6,532 nt of DNA from Planctomicrobium sp. (GCA_029259835.1 JAJDEL010000188.1:1-6532), one strand, 5' to 3'; positions 1 to 6,478 are shown, counted from the stretch's first letter. Notes: generated from the letters alone by a model not told the origin. Numbers and translations: made by a program.

Positions 1-624
1 TGGTACGCCCCGGTTTATGTCTTCGTTCTCGCTCCACAATTTGCTAACGCCATTCAACAGATCACAGAACTCAAGTTCTTCCGGCGGTGCGATTCTCTCT
101 CAGAGTTTCTTTCGCGACCAACTTTTCATGCAGCTGCGATCACAGGGCTGATTTGCTACCTCGCTTTTGCATTTTCTCCAATCAGCAGAAATGTAATGGG
201 AGGAACCGTACGTGCTGACAAAAAAATACTCAGTCATCAAACTCCTGTCGACTTGAGTCAATACTTCGAAGATCATCCCCCAGAAGGATTGATTTACGCA
301 CCGCAGTGGTGGGGAGACTGGCTCATCTGGAAATCAAACAATCAGATCGATGTTTTCGTTTCCACAAATACGATTCACCTCGTCCCGGAAAGCGTTTGGC
401 AACATTACCTCACGATTAGTAAAGGTCGTCCTGGTGCAGAGCGCCTGCTGCATCGATACCGCATCAACACCATGGTGGTCAGTAAAGATTTACAACCCGG
501 CCTGGAAAAGATGATGAAAACACGTTCCGGCTGGAAAAGCGTCTACGCCGACGACATTAGTGTTGTCTTCCAGCGCACTTCGGAGACCACATCGGAACAA
601 GGAGCGAGCAAGACGGCACACTGA
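1..624 (+). CDS. C-terminal part of a polytopic membrane protein, possibly GT-C glycosyltransferase-like (5' end outside window)
   Basis: The reading frame is open from base 1 to a TGA at 622-624, giving 207 residues with no start inside the window. The first 20 or so residues are hydrophobic (starting WYAPVYVFVLAP) and look like the end of a membrane helix. A second hydrophobic stretch spans about residues 43-61. The remaining ~145 residues are soluble and contain a WWGDWLIW motif (103-110), a VSTNTIHLVPESVWQHY stretch, a YRINTMVVS strand and a SGWKSVYADDISVVFQR end. From memory, this tail resembles the region after the last helix of planctomycete membrane proteins related to dolichyl-phosphate-mannose-type (GT-C) glycosyltransferases, where an aromatic WG.YL.W motif recurs. 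The catalytic N-terminal part is not visible, so the enzymatic role is inferred. An ATG at 196 lies after the last helix and is unlikely to be the true start. Confidence 0.8.
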   Translation, partial: WYAPVYVFVLAPQFANAIQQITELKFFRRCDSLSEFLSRPTFHAAAITGLICYLAFAFSPISRNVMGGTVRADKKILSHQTPVDLSQYFEDHPPEGLIYAPQWWGDWLIWKSNNQIDVFVSTNTIHLVPESVWQHYLTISKGRPGAERLLHRYRINTMVVSKDLQPGLEKMMKTRSGWKSVYADDISVVFQRTSETTSEQGASKTAH

Positions 625-642
625 TTTCGAATTTTTAGATAA

Positions 643-667
643 GTAGGGTCCGCACAGCGGACCCTAC
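643..667. repeat. Perfect 11-bp palindrome with 3-base loop, REP-like
   Basis: GTAGGGTCCGC (643-653), loop ACA (654-656) and GCGGACCCTAC (657-667) form a perfect inverted repeat that starts 19 bases after the stop of the upstream gene. I recall similar GTAGGGTCCGCT...GCGGACC palindromes being dispersed between genes in planctomycete genomes. The copy number here cannot be seen. There is no T-run after either arm, so it is not a standard intrinsic terminator, although the stem could still slow polymerase or protect the 3' end of the upstream mRNA. Confidence 0.75.
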
Positions 668-685
668 GACTGACAAGGTACTAGA

Positions 686-715
686 CCCTTGCCCCTCAAC
701 CCTTAACCCTCGCCC
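686..715 (-). repeat. Putative G-quadruplex motif on the minus strand
   Basis: The plus strand has five C-runs (686-688, 692-695, 700-702, 707-709, 713-715) separated by 3, 4, 4 and 3 bases. The minus strand therefore reads as five runs of three or four G with short loops, which fits the usual G3+N1-7 pattern with one run to spare. The unit resembles a degenerate CCCTNA(A) repeat. It ends 3 bases before the ATG of the next gene, and the G-rich strand is the template strand for that gene. Folding is a prediction from pattern only. Confidence 0.55.
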
Positions 716-718
716 AGT

Positions 719-1975
719 ATGAAGAACTTCAAAAGTATTCTGTTCTACCTGCTGCAGATTGTTTTTATTGGGACAATCTTCGGTTATGGGAGCCTGCGCT
801 ATCAACAGCGTTTTGCGGTCGCGGATTTTCCAGAGCCGCTCAACGAACCGGTTCAAATGTCGCCACGGTACGACCGTCCGGATTTGCTCTCGGATGCACA
901 ACTCATTGCGACTTTAGACACACTGAAGCCACGGCTGCGGGGGAAGAATCCCAAGATCAATTTTGTCGATCACGCTTTGCGCTTCTGGGGAGTTGAAGCG
1001 ACATTCAACGACGAAGAATGCCTCGCTGGTGTTGAGATGCGAGATTTACTACTCGACCATCGTACTTTCCAAGAAGCATGGGGACCGGAAGAGAAACCCT
1101 TCCTGGTGCCTGACCTTCGTGGGAATTCAAAGCGACTCGGGATGCGAACGAAAGATGGCGCCGCTTCTGCCAGCCATACCGATCACAGCTTGGCAAGTCT
1201 GGCAGAAGTTGGGACTCCTCTTGATTTCCCGGTGATGTCTCCCGATGGAGAAATCGAACTGCGAGCCGCTCTCGAATTCACTCTTGGCGAATTCAGCTTG
1301 AATCAGGATGAGTACGAATGGTCGACAATCGTTTTCTTGCATTACCTCCCGCACGTCAAGCAGTGGCAGTCGACCGAAGGACAGACGATTACCTGGGATC
1401 GGATCGCAGATCGATTGATGCGGCAACGTCTCGTCCAGGGAGTCTGTTTCGGCAACCATCGACTGTTCGCACTCGTCTCGATGCTTAACACCGACGAAGA
1501 CCATGACATCTTCTCCGACGGAAAACGGCAAGAGGTGATGGATTACTTGAAGAATGTCACAGCAAGATTAGTCAAAACTCAAAGCAAAGAAGGATACTGG
1601 GATTCAAAGTGGCCTGGCGACGAACGAGATGGTCCTCCACCAGAGGATGTCGGCAGTCCACTCGGACCGGACGCCGACCGCATTCTGGCAACTGGTCATG
1701 CCCTCGAATGGTGGGCCTTCGCACCGGAAGAACTTCTGCCTCCAGATGAAACACTACACAAAGCGATTCAGTGGACCTACACGGAAATTCACGAACTCTC
1801 CGACGCGAAAATTCGAAGGTACTACACATTCTTAACACATGCTGGACGAGCAATGAGTTTATGGCGAGGGAAAATGCCGCATCAGGTCTGGCATGAACGA
1901 ACCGAAGAGCTTGCTCGCCTTCAGCTGACCAGCAGCAGCGAAACGGCCCCATCTTCGCCAGGAGAAGTTCAATGA
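719..1975 (+). CDS. Membrane-anchored protein of unknown function, possibly alpha/alpha-toroid (terpene cyclase/prenyltransferase-like) fold
   Basis: This 418-residue protein was not recognised as a named family. The start at 719 is the only reasonable one: an in-frame TAA lies at 704-706, and the next methionine (residue 47) would remove the single hydrophobic segment (about residues 6-24). No lipobox cysteine follows that segment, so it looks like a signal anchor with the bulk probably outside the cytoplasm. The body is mostly helical, with motifs that look conserved: HALRFWGVEA (85-94), SHTDHSLASLAE (152-163), CFGNHRLFAL (243-252), QSKEGYWD (288-295), ATGHALEWWAFAP (324-336) and FLTHAGRAMSLW (371-382). 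The Q..eGYWD motif and repeated H-A-L helices recall squalene cyclase and prenyltransferase toroids, but the DxDD acid motif of class II cyclases is absent, so cyclase activity is not claimed. The Ser/Pro-rich tail (404-418) looks disordered. No Shine-Dalgarno sequence precedes the ATG. It overlaps the GT2 gene by 4 bases, which suggests a shared role in lipid-linked sugar metabolism. Confidence 0.85.
   Translation: MKNFKSILFYLLQIVFIGTIFGYGSLRYQQRFAVADFPEPLNEPVQMSPRYDRPDLLSDAQLIATLDTLKPRLRGKNPKINFVDHALRFWGVEATFNDEECLAGVEMRDLLLDHRTFQEAWGPEEKPFLVPDLRGNSKRLGMRTKDGAASASHTDHSLASLAEVGTPLDFPVMSPDGEIELRAALEFTLGEFSLNQDEYEWSTIVFLHYLPHVKQWQSTEGQTITWDRIADRLMRQRLVQGVCFGNHRLFALVSMLNTDEDHDIFSDGKRQEVMDYLKNVTARLVKTQSKEGYWDSKWPGDERDGPPPEDVGSPLGPDADRILATGHALEWWAFAPEELLPPDETLHKAIQWTYTEIHELSDAKIRRYYTFLTHAGRAMSLWRGKMPHQVWHERTEELARLQLTSSSETAPSSPGEVQ
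1960..1965 (+). promoter_or_regulatory. Ribosome binding site of the GT2 gene
   Basis: AGGAGA lies six bases before the ATG at 1972, inside the last codons of the preceding gene. This good spacing favours the first of two consecutive ATG codons (1972 rather than 1975) and the 4-base ATGA overlap, typical of translational coupling. Confidence 0.7.
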
Positions 1976-3000
1976 TGTATTCCTTGATTATCCCGGTGTT
2001 CAATGAGCAGGAGACGATCCCTCAACTCTACGAACGTGTGACTGCCGCCGCGGAAACGTGGGGCGACGAATTCGAAATCATTTGCGTTGATGACGGCTCC
2101 ACGGATCTGACTTCAGAACTTCTGGACGACATCCATGCGAGAGATCCACGTTGGAAGAAGATTTCGTTCTCACGCAATTTCGGTCATCAAGCAGCGGTCT
2201 CGGCGGGGATGTACTACTCAAACGGGGATGTGGTTGGCATCATCGATGGTGATCTGCAAGACCCTCCTGAACTGTTGCAGCAGATGTTTCAAAAGTGGAA
2301 GGAAGGTTACGAAGTCGTCTATGCCGTACGTGCTTCCCGCAAGGAAAGTATTCTAAAACGATTTGCATACAAATCGTTTTACCGTTTGCTTCAACAATGT
2401 GCCTCAATTGAAATCCCTCTCGATGCAGGGGACTTTTGCGTGATGGATCGCAAAGTCGTCAACGTGATGAATTCGCTTCCAGAGCGGACTCGGTTTCTTC
2501 GCGGGCTACGTACCTGGAGTGGGTTTCGACAAACTGGGATTGAGTACGACCGAGACGCCAGAGGCGATGGTGAGTCGAAATACACACTCTCTAAACTGTT
2601 CCGCCTGGCGTTCGATGGTATCCTTGGATTCAGCGCTTTACCGCTTCGAATCGCGAGTTTCATGGGCGTGATTTTTTGCGTGTTCTCTGCGTTGATGGTT
2701 GTGGTTCTCGTCGTTTGGAGGCTTTCGGATGTGACCGTTTTCGGAATGCACCCGGCTCAAACCATGGGTTGGACGAGCCTCGTTTCTCTCGCGATGTTTC
2801 TCTCTGGAATGCAAATGCTGATGCTGGGAATCGTCGGAGAGTACATCGCCCGAATCTTTGATGAGGTTAAAGGACGTCCCGGCTGGATCGTCGCTGAAAC
2901 GACAGGAATTGCCCAGCAGGACAATTTCGAAATCCCTGCACCTAAGGGTGTCAAAGGCTTTGCCACACCAGAGGATGATGAACGTGCAAGGCGATTATAG
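1972..3000 (+). CDS. Polyprenyl-phosphate glycosyltransferase, family GT2 (DPM1/GtrB/ArnC-like)
   Basis: The 342-residue protein has the full signature of enzymes that move a sugar from a nucleotide sugar to undecaprenyl or dolichyl phosphate on the cytoplasmic face of the membrane. The GT-A domain shows SLIIPVFNEQET (4-15), the nucleotide-binding DDGSTD (40-45), SRNFGHQAA (67-75), and the metal-binding DGD of DGDLQDPPE (92-100). AGDFCVMDR (152-160), RTRFLRGLR (172-180) and GESKYTLSKLFRLAFDGI (200-217) are the acceptor and interface motifs of the GtrB-type subgroup. Two membrane helices follow (about 227-251 and 266-288), then the usual GEYIARIFDEVKGRP end (289-303). The length is normal for GtrB/YfdH-like proteins. 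The sugar donor cannot be read from the sequence. It overlaps the genes on both sides, and a strong 12-bp inverted repeat lies within it at 2354-2381. Confidence 0.95.
   Translation: MMYSLIIPVFNEQETIPQLYERVTAAAETWGDEFEIICVDDGSTDLTSELLDDIHARDPRWKKISFSRNFGHQAAVSAGMYYSNGDVVGIIDGDLQDPPELLQQMFQKWKEGYEVVYAVRASRKESILKRFAYKSFYRLLQQCASIEIPLDAGDFCVMDRKVVNVMNSLPERTRFLRGLRTWSGFRQTGIEYDRDARGDGESKYTLSKLFRLAFDGILGFSALPLRIASFMGVIFCVFSALMVVVLVVWRLSDVTVFGMHPAQTMGWTSLVSLAMFLSGMQMLMLGIVGEYIARIFDEVKGRPGWIVAETTGIAQQDNFEIPAPKGVKGFATPEDDERARRL
2354..2381. repeat. Intragenic 12-bp perfect inverted repeat in the GT2 gene
   Basis: TAAAACGATTTG (2354-2365), loop CATA (2366-2369) and CAAATCGTTTTA (2370-2381) pair without mismatch. 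The hairpin covers codons of about residues 128-137 (LKRFAYKSFY). The 3' arm ends in four T, but the stem is AT-rich, so a terminator function is uncertain. Part of the match may be chance from the KRF...KSF amino-acid pattern. Confidence 0.7.
2970..2974 (+). promoter_or_regulatory. Candidate ribosome binding site of the methyltransferase gene
   Basis: AGAGG directly precedes the ATG-ATG pair at 2975 and 2978, and sits nine bases before a GTG at 2984. The spacing is too short for 2975, marginal for 2978 and best for 2984. The exact start of the methyltransferase is therefore uncertain by up to three codons. Confidence 0.45.
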
Positions 3001-3778
3001 CGAACAATATGTTCACCTTTGGCAGAATCATTGGTGGTGGCAATCTCGCCACGACCTGGTACTCAGGTCGATTCGGGAACTCCGGAAACGTTCGAAATCC
3101 GTCGAGCCAGGAGGTGATGCTCCGTGGCGAATTCTGGATATTGGGTGCGGTGGCGGAGTCGCCTTCGACGATTTTTCCAAGTTTGGAGAGGTCTTCGGCA
3201 TCGAACCTGACGCACATTTGGCTCACGCGATTCCGAAATGGCAAGATCGCATTGAACAACGATTTTTCGATGCCGAATACACTCCCGAAGAGCCGTACGA
3301 TTTGGTCCTAATGCTCGATGTTCTGGAGCATATCGAACAAGATGAAGACGCCCTGCTCTCTTTGAAGAAGATTCTTCGTCCGAATGGACACGCAATCATT
3401 ACAGTTCCGGCACTCATGTCGCTCTGGAGTGCCCACGACGAAGTGAACCATCACTACCGTCGTTACACAGCCTCGAATTTACAAACGCTTTTAACAAGCA
3501 CAGGCTTTCAGGTTCAGCAGCTCCACTACTTCTTCAGTTGGTCGTTGCCACTCTTGTACTTCCGAAAACTCATCGCGAAGAAGAAAGACAACTACGCAGT
3601 CACTGTCCCTCCGAAAGTGATCAATGGACTGTTTTCAACTCTCTCACATTTTGAAAACATGATGCGCCGCCTCCACGTTCAGTTTCCGCTGGGGAGTTCC
3701 TTGTTTGCGGTTGTTAAAAATTGTGAAACAAGTCCTGTTGCAGAAGCCACTCCGGTATCAACTCAGGTGTCGGAATGA
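2975..3778 (+). CDS. Class I SAM-dependent methyltransferase
   Basis: The 267-residue protein is a Rossmann-fold methyltransferase of the Methyltransf_11/23 type. The SAM-binding glycine loop is LDIGCGGG (54-61), the acidic residue at the end of strand 2 is in GIEPD (75-79), motif IV is LMLDVLEHI (112-120), and LRPNGHAIITVPA (134-146) is the post-IV strand. Before the core is an aromatic stretch, HLWQNHWWWQSRHDLVL (14-30), and after it comes HDEVNHHYRRYT (154-165). Both recur, from memory, in methyltransferases that sit beside polyprenyl-phosphate glycosyltransferases. A hydrophobic helix near 185-200 could attach it to the membrane. The frame is open upstream to an ATG at 2858, but that would overlap the GT2 gene by 143 bases and add a tail unlike the family, so a start at 2975-2984 was chosen (GT2 overlap 17-26 bases). 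The target could be a sugar, a lipid or a small molecule. It ends in an ATGA overlap with the next gene. Confidence 0.92.
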   Translation: MMNVQGDYSEQYVHLWQNHWWWQSRHDLVLRSIRELRKRSKSVEPGGDAPWRILDIGCGGGVAFDDFSKFGEVFGIEPDAHLAHAIPKWQDRIEQRFFDAEYTPEEPYDLVLMLDVLEHIEQDEDALLSLKKILRPNGHAIITVPALMSLWSAHDEVNHHYRRYTASNLQTLLTSTGFQVQQLHYFFSWSLPLLYFRKLIAKKKDNYAVTVPPKVINGLFSTLSHFENMMRRLHVQFPLGSSLFAVVKNCETSPVAEATPVSTQVSE

Positions 3779-6180
3779 ACGAACGCTCAACCTTCTTCGA
3801 GACACGATTCTCTCACATCGTTGCAGCTGTTTTCATTGCCGCAGCTGTCGTCGGTTGTTTCCACAAGCTCGCGATGCACCCCGGCGATGTCCTCGTTGGA
3901 CCACAATCCGGCGGCGAAAATGATCTCACAAACTATTACATTCCTTCGCGTACGTTTTTTAGGAATTCCGTTCTCAAAGACCACACGCTGGCAAACTGGA
4001 ATCGCTCACTCTCATTCGGCACTGCGTATGTCGGAAATGCTCAATCTGCTGTCTTCTACCCTCCCAACTGGATCGCAGTTCTTTTTGATCCCACATGGTT
4101 TTTGAGTTGGCTGCAACTCGGACACCATTGGTGGATTGGTCTGGGAATGTATTTCCTGTGCCGGTCTCAGCATCTCTCTTTTGGAAGCAGCTTGTTCGGT
4201 GGAATTGCCCTTGCCTGCGCGCCGTTTCTCATCGCTCAAGGTGCTGAAGGTCACTACGCCCAGATTGCAGCGAGTTCGTGGATTCCGTGGGCATTTTTGA
4301 GTTTGCATTATTATTTCACTGAACCATCTCGCCGATCTCAAATTTCCACCGCCTTTTGCTTCGCAATGAGTTTTCTGTGCAGCCACCCACAGGAGACGTA
4401 CTATTTGGTACTAATCGCTTCAGTGTTGGTCCTCTTCGAAGCGTGCCGCTGTTTTGTGAACAAAGAAGCAACGCTCGGCTCGAAACTCTTGACCGGTTGG
4501 GTCTGGACAGGCTTCTTCACGATGGGATTGGTTGCGATTGATCTCGTCCCGATCTATTTCAATTCTCGAACAACACCACGGGGGCTATCCGCCGTTTCGC
4601 CAGAGTTGATGGGCTGGGCGGCCTACGACTTGAATCATCTCTGGCAATTAGTGGCACCGTATTCGATTGATCGTCCAGAAATCTGGCAGCGTGGGACACC
4701 TCCATTCTGGGAAAAGGTCGGCTACTTCGGCATCATTCCGATCTGCCTTGCAGCGACGGCAATCGTCGTTGGTCTCAAGGAGCGTTGGGTCCAGCGCATG
4801 ACCGTTCTGGTCATCGTCACCCTACTCATTGCAATGGGAACGAATTCGTTTCTGTTTCCGTTGATGCTCAAGCTCGTCCCTGGGACATCATGGTTTCGTC
4901 TGCCCTCACGAATTTTGTTCTTCACCTCATTTGGCGTTGCCTTTCTTGCTGCCTACGGTGTGCAATTTCTTCATTCCGGGACAAATGACAAAACGCCTCG
5001 CACCGTCTCTTCCATCTTTCTGATTCTTCTAGGTGCCGCAGTCGCTGCGACGTATTTTCGATTTCAAATGCTGGCCGCTGACTTTTCAATTTCAAAACTG
5101 TTGGAGCAGTCTCTCGTTGTCTATCCCCTGTTTTCCGGAATCATTGCCTGTGTCTACTTCATGAGGATTAAGTCCTCCGGGAAATCACTCACCGCTGTGC
5201 TGGTTGGATTGTTGATTGCAGCAACGGTTTGTGAATTCACTCAATTCGCGGCATCCGTCACCGACACCGCAGTCGTAGAACCTCTGAACCAAAGAAACCC
5301 GAAGCTTGCCGCTGCTCTTGAGAAGTTGAAAGACGAGAAGAAGCTTAGTCGGTTACTCACGATTCAAGAACTCGTCAGTGATCAAGACGCAATTCAAAAT
5401 CAACTCCCTAAAGCTAGAGGCTACGACCCCGCCGGTTCGATTTTCTACCTTAGTCTGATCAACCGTATCTCAAACAATGACAGACGTCCCGTTGATCCGA
5501 CCGGATTTTCTCAAGTGAAGTTGGCGGACGCTTCACAACATTTAATGATTGCCGCTGGGATTTCACACGTGCTTCAAGTTCATCGCAAAAACTTTTCTGA
5601 AGCTCCATCTGATTGGAAACTCGTTTGGTCCGACGAAATGGTGAAGCGCGTTCAGCGGCGCGAAGCACCAGAGGCTCTACCCAAATACAACGTTGAACTC
5701 TTCGAGAATCCCAACGCATTGCCGAAAGCATATGTCGTCGGGAATGTTCGCTTGCTGAAGCAGGGAAGTGATCTCAAGAAACTGATTTCCGAGACGGACT
5801 TCCGTAAAGAAGTGATTCTTGGAGCAGATGTTCTTGCATCTGGCGAGAGAAGCAGCTTTCAACCCGCAAAAATCTTATTGAATACTCCTGATCAACTGGA
5901 GACTGAAGTTGATCTGAGTGCACCGGGTTATCTTGTTGTGAGTGACCTCTGGTTTCCTGGTTGGACTGCAACGGTCGATGGAACACGAGTGCAGATTCTT
6001 CGCGGAAATCTGTCGTTCCGGGTCATTCCTCTACAAGCTGGAAAGCACATCGTGAAAATGTCCTTTCGACCGCCTGGCTTTCAACTCGGAATGATCATTA
6101 CCCTTCTGACCCTCTGTTTTGCAGCGTGGCAATTCGTAACGACACAAGCAGAGAGGAAGTCTCCAGTCGAATCTGCCTGA
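3775..6180 (+). CDS. YfhO-family polytopic membrane protein (GT-C-type, putative lipid-linked-sugar glycosyltransferase)
   Basis: The 801-residue protein has a dozen or so hydrophobic segments, starting with one at about 13-33 and ending with one at about 770-788. The first external loop has GGENDLTNYYIP (46-57) and WNRSLSFGTAYVGNAQ (75-90) followed by FYPPNW (94-99), matching the acidic D...Y.P and FYPP region of YfhO/GT-C proteins; D50 is the best catalytic candidate. Later landmarks are SHPQE (203-207), FRLPSRILFFTSFGVAF (374-390) and GYDPAGSIFYLS (549-560). A soluble beta-rich domain (about 500-770) carries FENPNALPKAYVV (643-655) and the typical YfhO end SDLWFPGWTATVDG (723-736) and LQAGKHIVKMSFRPPGF (753-769). 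In Gram-positive bacteria YfhO proteins are linked to glycosylation of lipoteichoic acid. The acceptor here is unknown. AGGTG at 3765-3769 lies five bases before the ATG, which overlaps the methyltransferase stop. It probably uses the product of the GT2 enzyme (inference). Confidence 0.9.
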   Translation: MNERSTFFETRFSHIVAAVFIAAAVVGCFHKLAMHPGDVLVGPQSGGENDLTNYYIPSRTFFRNSVLKDHTLANWNRSLSFGTAYVGNAQSAVFYPPNWIAVLFDPTWFLSWLQLGHHWWIGLGMYFLCRSQHLSFGSSLFGGIALACAPFLIAQGAEGHYAQIAASSWIPWAFLSLHYYFTEPSRRSQISTAFCFAMSFLCSHPQETYYLVLIASVLVLFEACRCFVNKEATLGSKLLTGWVWTGFFTMGLVAIDLVPIYFNSRTTPRGLSAVSPELMGWAAYDLNHLWQLVAPYSIDRPEIWQRGTPPFWEKVGYFGIIPICLAATAIVVGLKERWVQRMTVLVIVTLLIAMGTNSFLFPLMLKLVPGTSWFRLPSRILFFTSFGVAFLAAYGVQFLHSGTNDKTPRTVSSIFLILLGAAVAATYFRFQMLAADFSISKLLEQSLVVYPLFSGIIACVYFMRIKSSGKSLTAVLVGLLIAATVCEFTQFAASVTDTAVVEPLNQRNPKLAAALEKLKDEKKLSRLLTIQELVSDQDAIQNQLPKARGYDPAGSIFYLSLINRISNNDRRPVDPTGFSQVKLADASQHLMIAAGISHVLQVHRKNFSEAPSDWKLVWSDEMVKRVQRREAPEALPKYNVELFENPNALPKAYVVGNVRLLKQGSDLKKLISETDFRKEVILGADVLASGERSSFQPAKILLNTPDQLETEVDLSAPGYLVVSDLWFPGWTATVDGTRVQILRGNLSFRVIPLQAGKHIVKMSFRPPGFQLGMIITLLTLCFAAWQFVTTQAERKSPVESA

Positions 6181-6233
6181 GTGAACTCTTCTCGCGCCTT
6201 CACTACTGTTCTCGCGAAGAATGCTCATTCGCG
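6181..6233. other. Convergent gene junction with weak hairpin potential
   Basis: The plus-strand operon ends at 6180 and the minus-strand gene ends at 6203, leaving 22 bases. TTCTCGCG occurs twice (6189-6196 and 6209-6216), and CGCGAA (6213-6218) can pair with TTCGCG (6228-6233). No T-run follows on either strand, so this is at most a weak candidate for shared transcription end signals. Confidence 0.25.
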
Positions 6234-6478
6234 TTGACTTGAACTATCTTCATTGAGCGAAAACGCAAGAGTAGCCACAGTCCTGTGACGAGTGCTCCGA
6301 GCAAAATCATCCACCAACCGTGAGCAGGCTCAATCAAGTAATGTAGCGCGGAACCAGACTCTGTCGAACCATGCCCCGGATGTGCCCAAAGCGGCTGACC
6401 TGACACCAATAGCAAGCTGAGTGCAGCGAAATTGAAGCGATTGAAAAACATCCTGTTTCTTTTCTGATTCAGGGTCAT
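6203..6478 (-). CDS. Small secreted or membrane-anchored protein with a histidine motif (HPGHG)
   Basis: This 91-residue protein has a basic N-terminus (KRNR), a hydrophobic core (about 17-27) and a likely signal peptidase site after LWA at residue 32. Cleavage there would expose HPGHG (33-37) as the mature N-terminus. HYLIEPAHG (46-54) follows, then one membrane helix (about 55-71) and a basic LRFRSMK (71-77), which predicts the His-rich part outside and the tail in the cytoplasm. Histidines 33, 36, 46 and 53 could bind a metal. AHPGH starts are also found in HupE/UreJ-type nickel or cobalt transporters, but this protein has one helix after the signal and is far too short for that family. 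I recall similar unnamed small proteins in planctomycetes. The ATG at 6478 was chosen because it overlaps a possible upstream stop (TAATG). A start at 6451 (residue 10) would also leave a good signal peptide. Confidence 0.75.
   Translation of the reverse strand: MTLNQKRNRMFFNRFNFAALSLLLVSGQPLWAHPGHGSTESGSALHYLIEPAHGWWMILLGALVTGLWLLLRFRSMKIVQVNANEHSSREQ

Noticed and set aside
643..667. Palindrome as a Rho-independent terminator of the first gene
   Set aside because: The stem is strong, but neither side has a T-run, so only a REP-like repeat call is supported.
625..718. Sigma-70 type promoter for the operon
   Set aside because: CTGACA at 670-675 resembles a -35 box, but no TATAAT-like box stands at a suitable distance, so no promoter is claimed.
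1127..2003. Long minus-strand open frames opposite the gene at 719-1975
   Set aside because: They lie fully antisense to a well-supported gene, show no recognisable motif or hydrophobic pattern, and have no coupled neighbours.
2858..2974. N-terminal extension of the methyltransferase from an ATG at 2858
   Set aside because: It would overlap the GT2 coding region by 143 bases, and its residues look like an out-of-frame reading of the conserved GT2 end. A start near 2975 fits the family length and the AGAGG site.
3052..3070. CGACCTG/CAGGTCG 7-bp inverted repeat with 5-base loop in the methyltransferase gene
   Set aside because: A stem of this length is expected by chance several times in a window of this size, and nothing around it suggests a role.
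2951..3417. Overlapping minus-strand open frames opposite the methyltransferase
   Set aside because: Three frames overlap one another and a gene with clear SAM-binding motifs; their translations are low-complexity shadow sequence.
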